Shown here piece after piece: positions 59,619 to 64,000 of a DNA stretch of 64,000 nucleotides. The position numbers were made by a program, and so were the translations under genes. The first letter of the stretch is position 1. Every line of letters begins with the position of its first letter. Source of the DNA: Peptoniphilus_A sp022767005 (GTDB lineage: Bacteria; Bacillota; Clostridia; Tissierellales; Peptoniphilaceae); assembly GCF_050315115.1 (NCBI RefSeq), contig NZ_JBNPOJ010000001.1:124001-188000 (forward strand), in the 5' to 3' direction. The notes beneath the pieces are model-generated. The model was not told the origin of the DNA, did not search any database, and saw nothing but the letters and a program-made list of their open reading frames with translations.

Positions 59619-60326
59619 TTAACCAACTACCTTAAATACAAATATGGCAACACATATTCCAAGTATTGCACCAACGACCACTTCTGAAACTTTATGGATT
59701 TTACCTTCAACACGACTTTCAGCAACTAAAAACGCAAGTCCAAAGGAACATAGCGTTACAAGAGAATTTTCTGCAATCATAGTTATAATTGTAGCTGCAC
59801 AAAAAGAAATTGCAGAATGTCCACTTAGTCCTCCACCTTGGAAATATGTACCTCCACTCTTTTTAGCCATTAAAAGTTTTGCACCAACTGTTGCAATTAT
59901 AATTATAAGTAGGGACACAAAAGCCAAGTGATTTGGCATATTTTTTATTTTAAACAAAAGTAAGTCTCCAAAAGATGCAAATTTGTCGTAAAAAACTAAA
60001 TAAGCTACTACTATTGCATTGATTGCTGTTATTAAAACTGCACCAGCTGATACGTCTTTTACATATTTTGCTATTGGATTATACTCTTGAACAACCAGGT
60101 CAATTGTCCTTTCAATAGCAGTATTTATCATCTCAGCAAATACTACGAGTGTAATTGCAAATAGCATTAATAAAAATTCAGTAGATGAAATGTCAAAAAA
60201 GAGAGATAAAATAATTATTCCAAGTGCTGCAAGATAGTGAAACTTCATGTTTCTTTCTGTTTTTAACACAGAAATAATTCCCTGCACTGCATAATTAAAT
60301 GAAGATATAAAACGTCCTTTTTTCAT
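59619..60326 (-). CDS. Fused undecaprenol/diacylglycerol kinase (DgkA) and PAP2-like phosphatase
   Basis: 235 residues, seven or eight membrane segments. Residues 1-118 are a Gram-positive DgkA-type lipid kinase (NYAVQGIISVLKTERNMKFH, EMINTAIERTIDLV with the catalytic Glu). About 125-235 resemble PAP2 phosphatases: KLLMAKKSG, SGHSAISF and SRVEGKIHKVSE (SR-x5-H-x3-E, with Glu in place of the usual Asp). Kinase and phosphatase acting on the same undecaprenyl lipids would be an opposing pair. DgkA alone is about 120 residues, so the extra half is clear. Activity of the second half is unproven. Confidence 0.85.
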   Translation of the reverse strand: MKKGRFISSFNYAVQGIISVLKTERNMKFHYLAALGIIILSLFFDISSTEFLLMLFAITLVVFAEMINTAIERTIDLVVQEYNPIAKYVKDVSAGAVLITAINAIVVAYLVFYDKFASFGDLLLFKIKNMPNHLAFVSLLIIIIATVGAKLLMAKKSGGTYFQGGGLSGHSAISFCAATIITMIAENSLVTLCSFGLAFLVAESRVEGKIHKVSEVVVGAILGICVAIFVFKVVG

Positions 60327-60330
60327 AAAA

Positions 60331-60789
60331 TCACCTGTAAATTGAAAGCTCCTTCATTGCAAGTTTTTCTCTTTCTCTCATTTCTTTTTTATCTTCATCC
60401 TTCATGTGATCATAACCTAAAAGATGAAGTATGCTATGAACTGTTAGATAAGATAACTCTCTTTCATTGGAATGACCTAGATCTTCTGCTTGCTCCATAA
60501 CTCTTCTTGTATTTATTATAACATCTCCTAAAATTCTATTGTCTATAATAAATTCATCATCCATGGGAAAAGATAGGACATCTGTACTTTTGTCGATGCC
60601 TCTGTAATCACTATTTAATCTTCTTATCTCTTCATCTCCAACAAAAGAAACTGAAACTTCTACATTTTCGTCAAGTTCTTCAATTTTAAGAACTGCAGCA
60701 ATGGATTTTTCAATTAAGTTTTTTATTCCTTCAGTTATTTCTATATCTTCTTGTCTGTCATCATAATAAACTTCCATTATTTTCCCCAA
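60331..60789 (-). CDS. ybeY: Endoribonuclease YbeY
   Basis: 152 residues. Zinc-binding HSILHLLGYDH (H-x3-H-x5-H) near the C-terminus and ELSYLTVHS before it; TDVLSFPM in the middle. Single-strand RNase for 16S 3' end maturation and quality control. 13-base overlap with the phoH stop. Confidence 0.96.
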   Translation of the reverse strand: MGKIMEVYYDDRQEDIEITEGIKNLIEKSIAAVLKIEELDENVEVSVSFVGDEEIRRLNSDYRGIDKSTDVLSFPMDDEFIIDNRILGDVIINTRRVMEQAEDLGHSNERELSYLTVHSILHLLGYDHMKDEDKKEMREREKLAMKELSIYR

Positions 60790-61790
60790 CTCTTTGACTT
60801 TTTATCTTCTATTAACTTTTCCGCCTTCTCGTTATTTTTTTCATATTTTTCATAGGCATCAATAATTCTTTGAACTAGGGGATGTCTAACAATGTCATTT
60901 TTATTAAGATAAGTAATTCCTATTCCCTTAACTCCAGCAAGAATTCTAAGAACAGTTTTAAGTCCTGATTGCTTTCCACGAGGTAAATCTATTTGAGTAA
61001 CGTCTCCAGTAATAATTGCCTTAGAACCATATCCAAGACGAGTTAAAAACATCTTCATTTGCTCATTTGTTGTGTTTTGAGCTTCATCAAGAATTACAAA
61101 GGCAGAATCCAAAGTCCTACCTCTCATATAAGCAAGAGGTGCGACTTCAATAAGTCCCTTTTCAAATAAATTGTTGTACGTGTCATGACCAAGTATTTCA
61201 AAGAGAGCATCATAAAGAGGTCTTAAATATGGATCTACCTTATTTTGCAAATCTCCCGGCAAAAATCCCAAATTTTCTCCAGCCTCGACAGCCGGTCTAG
61301 TTAAGATTATTCTATTTACTTCCTTTGACTTGAAGGCACGAACTGCCGCTGCCATTGCAAGATAAGTTTTCCCAGTGCCCGCAGGTCCAATTCCAAATAC
61401 AATGTCATTATTGTTAATGTTATCAATATATCTCTTTTGACCGAGAGTTTTTGCCCTTATTGGTTTACCCATAGAAGTATAAACTACTGTGTCCTTTAAA
61501 AGCTCGGATACTGGTCTTTTCTCATTATTTTTAATTAAAGAAATAGAATATCTAACATCGGAAAGACTTAGGCTGTTTTGTTTCTTTGCAGTTTCAATTA
61601 AATTATTTATTAAAACTAAAGCATCTTCAACCCTTTCTTCCTCTCCACATATTAAAACCTTGTCGTTTTTAGATTTAACGAATACATCTAATTCTTTCTC
61701 AATTAAACCAATATTTTCATCTAATTTTCCAAAAACAATTGACAATAAATTTATATCATTAATATCAATGGACCTTTCCACTTTTGCCAA
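60777..61790 (-). CDS. phoH: PhoH-family ATPase
   Basis: 337 residues. P-loop FGIGPAGTGKTYLAMAAAV (about 143-161), Walker B FVILDEAQN, and the PRGKQSGL motif. Sits as usual directly before ybeY. RNA helicase-like, exact role unsettled. First gene of the long operon, with a -10-like TATAAT about 25 bases upstream. Confidence 0.94.
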   Translation of the reverse strand: MAKVERSIDINDINLLSIVFGKLDENIGLIEKELDVFVKSKNDKVLICGEEERVEDALVLINNLIETAKKQNSLSLSDVRYSISLIKNNEKRPVSELLKDTVVYTSMGKPIRAKTLGQKRYIDNINNNDIVFGIGPAGTGKTYLAMAAAVRAFKSKEVNRIILTRPAVEAGENLGFLPGDLQNKVDPYLRPLYDALFEILGHDTYNNLFEKGLIEVAPLAYMRGRTLDSAFVILDEAQNTTNEQMKMFLTRLGYGSKAIITGDVTQIDLPRGKQSGLKTVLRILAGVKGIGITYLNKNDIVRHPLVQRIIDAYEKYEKNNEKAEKLIEDKKSKSWGK

Positions 61791-61832
61791 ATATATACCC
61801 CCTTAAACGTGATTATTATAATACCACAAAAA
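61791..61832 (-). promoter_or_regulatory. Probable promoter of the phoH-to-nif3 operon
   Basis: Minus strand TATAAT (61815-61820) lies between the preceding terminator and phoH. The -35 is weak and would fall in the terminator stem (AAAGTG). Placement fits a promoter that restarts transcription for the 15-gene run down to 47842. Confidence 0.5.
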
Positions 61833-61866
61833 GGCTCACTTTTCCATAGATTATGAAAAGCAAGCC
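61826..61866 (-). terminator. Terminator after the flotillin unit
   Basis: Minus strand 12-bp stem GGCTTGCTTTTC/GAAAAGTGAGCC (two G-U pairs) followed by T5. Closes the NfeD-floA-unknown unit. Confidence 0.88.
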
Positions 61867-61871
61867 CTTGT

Positions 61872-62492
61872 TTATCTAAGACTTAAAGGTTTGTCAAAAA
61901 TTTCCTTATAAACAATTATTTTCGGCAAATCTTCTACACCAAAATCTAAAAAATTAAGATTAATATTTTCACTACTTTCATCTTCATAAAAAATTTGATC
62001 AGATTCACATTCTTTAATAAACTCACTGTCGATTATTTTGTCACTATCCTTTTCTAAATTATAAGTTTTTGACAAATTATAAGTATTTTCAAGATTGTAA
62101 GTTTCCGACAAATTTTCTTCTTTAGAATTCTTTTTATCTTGATTTTTTAACTTTCTACTCTCTAAAAGTTTTTCCTTTAATTCTTTTTGAAAAAGTTTTG
62201 GATCTTTATCTATTAAAATATTCTCCTTTATTTTTTTAGATTCTTCTTTAGAATTCTTTTTATTCTTTTCTTTTTCTCTCTCTTCATTGATTATTCTTTT
62301 TATTTCACTAGCTAGAGTATCTGTATCTAATTTTCTATCTCCGTGAAACTTTCTATTTTCTTCGTGAATATCTTCAGTAAATTTTCTTTTCCCACGCTTC
62401 ATAATAGTTAATAATATTTTAAAAATTATCACAAAAATTATGGCTGGCATCAAAGAAAATATTGTTATGAGAATACTAAAATTAGGATTCAT
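61872..62492 (-). CDS. Membrane-anchored charged protein, function unknown
   Basis: 206 residues. One N-terminal membrane helix (about 5-28), then a strongly charged Lys/Glu region with predicted helix and coil (residues 35-135). A small tandem repeat, YNLENT/YNLSKT/YNLEKD, lies about 130-147. The C-terminus is acidic. No family recognised. It overlaps the floA stop by one base, so it may act with the flotillin at membrane microdomains. Start ATG is close to the floA stop. Confidence 0.65.
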   Translation of the reverse strand: MNPNFSILITIFSLMPAIIFVIIFKILLTIMKRGKRKFTEDIHEENRKFHGDRKLDTDTLASEIKRIINEEREKEKNKKNSKEESKKIKENILIDKDPKLFQKELKEKLLESRKLKNQDKKNSKEENLSETYNLENTYNLSKTYNLEKDSDKIIDSEFIKECESDQIFYEDESSENINLNFLDFGVEDLPKIIVYKEIFDKPLSLR

Positions 62493-63484
62493 TATTTAGT
62501 TTCCTTTTTTTGATTCTTGTCAGAAATTTTTGAAATAGAATTTCTCATATCAGTGTCAGAATTTATATTTTTCATTTTGTAATAATCAAAGACTCCTAAG
62601 TTTCCATTCTTTAAAGCTTCCGCCATTGCAATAGGAACTTGTGATTCAGCTTCCACAACTTTTGCCCTCATTGCTTCAACTTCAGCCTTCATTTCTTGCT
62701 CACGAGCAAGAGCCATAGCACGTCTCTCACTTGCTTTAGCTTCTGAAATTCTCTTATCAGCTTCTGCTTGATCAGTTTGAAGTCTTGCACCAATATTTCT
62801 TGCAACATCTACGTCTGCAATATCAATAGATAAAATTTCATAGGCAGTACCTGAGTCAAGACCCTTGTCAAGTACAACTCTAGAAATTGAATCTGGATTT
62901 TCCAAAACTGCTTTGTAACTTTGAGATGAGCCCACAGTCGTTACAATTCCTTCACCAACTCTTGCGATAATAGTTTGTTCACCTGCACCGCCGACAAGCC
63001 TTTCAATATTTGCTCTAACAGTTACCTTTGCCTTAACAATTACTTCAATACCATCTTGAGCAACTGCAGAAATATTTGGCGTTTCAATAACCTTTGGGTT
63101 AACTGAAACTTGTACCGCTTCAAGAACATCTCTACCAGCTAAATCAATTGCTGCAGCTCTTTCAAATTGTAGGGGAATGTTTGCTCTTTGTGCCGCAATA
63201 AGTGCATCTACAAGAGTATTTACATTACCACCAGCAAGATAGTGTGCTTCAAGATTAGAAATTTCAAGATTTAAACCAGCTTTAGTTGCCTTAATAGCAG
63301 GAACAACAATCCTTGAAGGTTTAACCCTTCTAAGTTTCATACCAATAAGTTCTGAAATTTTAATTTTGACACCAGAAAAAAATGCCGTAACCCATAGTCC
63401 AATAGGAACAAAGGACAAAAATATTGATATAATTATAAAAATTAATACAATAACTACAATGCTTCCAAAGGGATAAATATTCAT
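62492..63484 (-). CDS. floA: Flotillin-like protein FloA
   Basis: 330 residues. N-terminal membrane hairpin (about 8-38), SPFH/band-7-like core with AYLAGGNVNTLVDALIAAQRAN-type region, and a C-terminal coiled coil of Ala/Glu/Lys repeats (about 230-300). Scaffolds functional membrane microdomains. Downstream partner of NfeD, the same pair (yqeZ-floA) found in Bacillus, 8 bases apart. Confidence 0.94.
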   Translation of the reverse strand: MNIYPFGSIVVIVLIFIIISIFLSFVPIGLWVTAFFSGVKIKISELIGMKLRRVKPSRIVVPAIKATKAGLNLEISNLEAHYLAGGNVNTLVDALIAAQRANIPLQFERAAAIDLAGRDVLEAVQVSVNPKVIETPNISAVAQDGIEVIVKAKVTVRANIERLVGGAGEQTIIARVGEGIVTTVGSSQSYKAVLENPDSISRVVLDKGLDSGTAYEILSIDIADVDVARNIGARLQTDQAEADKRISEAKASERRAMALAREQEMKAEVEAMRAKVVEAESQVPIAMAEALKNGNLGVFDYYKMKNINSDTDMRNSISKISDKNQKKETK

Positions 63485-63492
63485 AAATCCTC

Positions 63493-63975
63493 CTAAATAT
63501 TTTTTTCGACGAAAACTCTTGCGCCGCTAATTCTAACCACTATAACCGATTCATCCTTTCCAATGAAGCCAACATCTGAAATAACTTCAATTTTTTTATC
63601 TTCAAAAGTGGCATAACCAGTTGGCCTTAAAGCCGTCTTAGTTATTAAAACATCTCCTACTTTTACCTCTTCGCTCTTAACAGATACATATCCTCTTTCA
63701 GTTGAACTTTCTGTAAAAAGTCTAAGTCTATTTATAACTTCAGAGTCTATCCCCTTTTTCAAAAGAACAAATCCTAAGACAATTGCAATTACAAGGGCAA
63801 TCGCAAGAGAAAAAATAGCAAAGTAAATATCTTTCATAGATAAAACAATAGCCGCTGATATTGAAAGTATTCCGCTTATTCCTGCTACACCAAAACCTGG
63901 AATCATTATCTCAAAACCAATCAATAAAAGTCCCAAGACAAACAACAAAATTTCAAACCAATTAGTGTTTCCCAT
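63493..63975 (-). CDS. NfeD family protein (short form)
   Basis: 160 residues. Three or four membrane segments (about 7-90) and a C-terminal OB-fold-like domain of about 60 residues (VKVGDVLITKTALRPTGYATFEDKKI). Partner of the flotillin. It lacks the ClpP-like protease half of long NfeD (about 430 residues). ATG at 63975 with GGGGAAATA upstream supports a true short protein rather than a 3' fragment. Confidence 0.85.
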   Translation of the reverse strand: MGNTNWFEILLFVLGLLLIGFEIMIPGFGVAGISGILSISAAIVLSMKDIYFAIFSLAIALVIAIVLGFVLLKKGIDSEVINRLRLFTESSTERGYVSVKSEEVKVGDVLITKTALRPTGYATFEDKKIEVISDVGFIGKDESVIVVRISGARVFVEKNI

Positions 63976-64000
63976 TGTGATATTTCCCCAAAAGAATATT

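Noticed and set aside
63493..63975. 3' fragment of a long NfeD gene
   Set aside because: Start codon has a GGGGAAATA site and the protein has the complete membrane plus OB-fold plan of short NfeD.

Overview
This is an AT-rich (about 30% G+C) chromosomal window from a low-GC, anaerobic Gram-positive bacterium. Gene order (dnaX-ebfC-recR; era-recO-glyQ-glyS-ccpN-yqfL-dnaG-rpoD-trmK-nif3; floA with NfeD), AGGAGG-type ribosome binding sites, S-layer-homology (SLH) surface proteins, a DUF3793-flavodoxin pair and an EXLDI-type small protein point to the Tissierellia/Clostridia. An anaerobic coccus of the Peptoniphilaceae (Peptoniphilus-like) is my best guess, from synteny and protein flavour only. 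No phage, insertion sequence, CRISPR array or tRNA was seen.

Layout. 1-3.9 kb: start of an SbcD-like nuclease gene, then an isochorismatase-fold hydrolase, a PfkB-fold sugar-kinase-like protein, a phosphoglucomutase and a YbaK editing protein. 4.0-12.8 kb: one tightly packed minus-strand operon, aroB-aroA-aroC-(chorismate mutase/AroE/AroK fusion)-aroQ-pabAB-aroF-pabC. It covers all seven shikimate steps plus p-aminobenzoate synthesis, with a three-domain fusion in the middle. 12.9-13.9 kb: two small envelope proteins of unknown role. 13.9-16.9 kb: a zinc-type ABC transporter divergent from a Fur-family regulator with a Fur-like box between them. 17.2-27.6 kb: two very large SLH-anchored surface proteins, a subtilisin-like protease and a modular repeat protein. 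28.1-32.7 kb: ftsH, recR, ebfC, dnaX.

32.9-35.3 kb: a small, probably abundant lipoprotein and a zinc-ribbon membrane protein. 35.3-37.9 kb: a nucleoside phosphorylase, an MtnA/DrdI-like sugar-phosphate isomerase and a divergent class II aldolase, which together match a salvage route (DHAP shunt) for methylthioadenosine or 5'-deoxyadenosine. 38-40.1 kb: phaC and phaE, a class III polyhydroxyalkanoate synthase. 40.2-45.7 kb: an acetyltransferase, a glutamate symporter, DUF3793 and flavodoxin, a dicarboxylate/amino-acid symporter and an EXLDI protein. 46.1-47.8 kb: an NlpC/P60 cell-wall hydrolase and RNase P RNA. 47.8-61.8 kb: one run of 15 minus-strand genes for translation, replication, sigma-70, RNA maturation and lipid phosphate recycling. 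61.9-64 kb: an unknown membrane protein, flotillin-like FloA and an NfeD partner.

Most transcription is on the minus strand. Strong intrinsic terminators separate the units and are listed individually. The less ordinary content is the aro trifunctional fusion, the putative DHAP-shunt cluster with back-to-back promoters, the PHA synthase with TTG starts on both subunits, the repeat architecture of the SLH protein, and a kinase/phosphatase (DgkA-PAP2) fusion.
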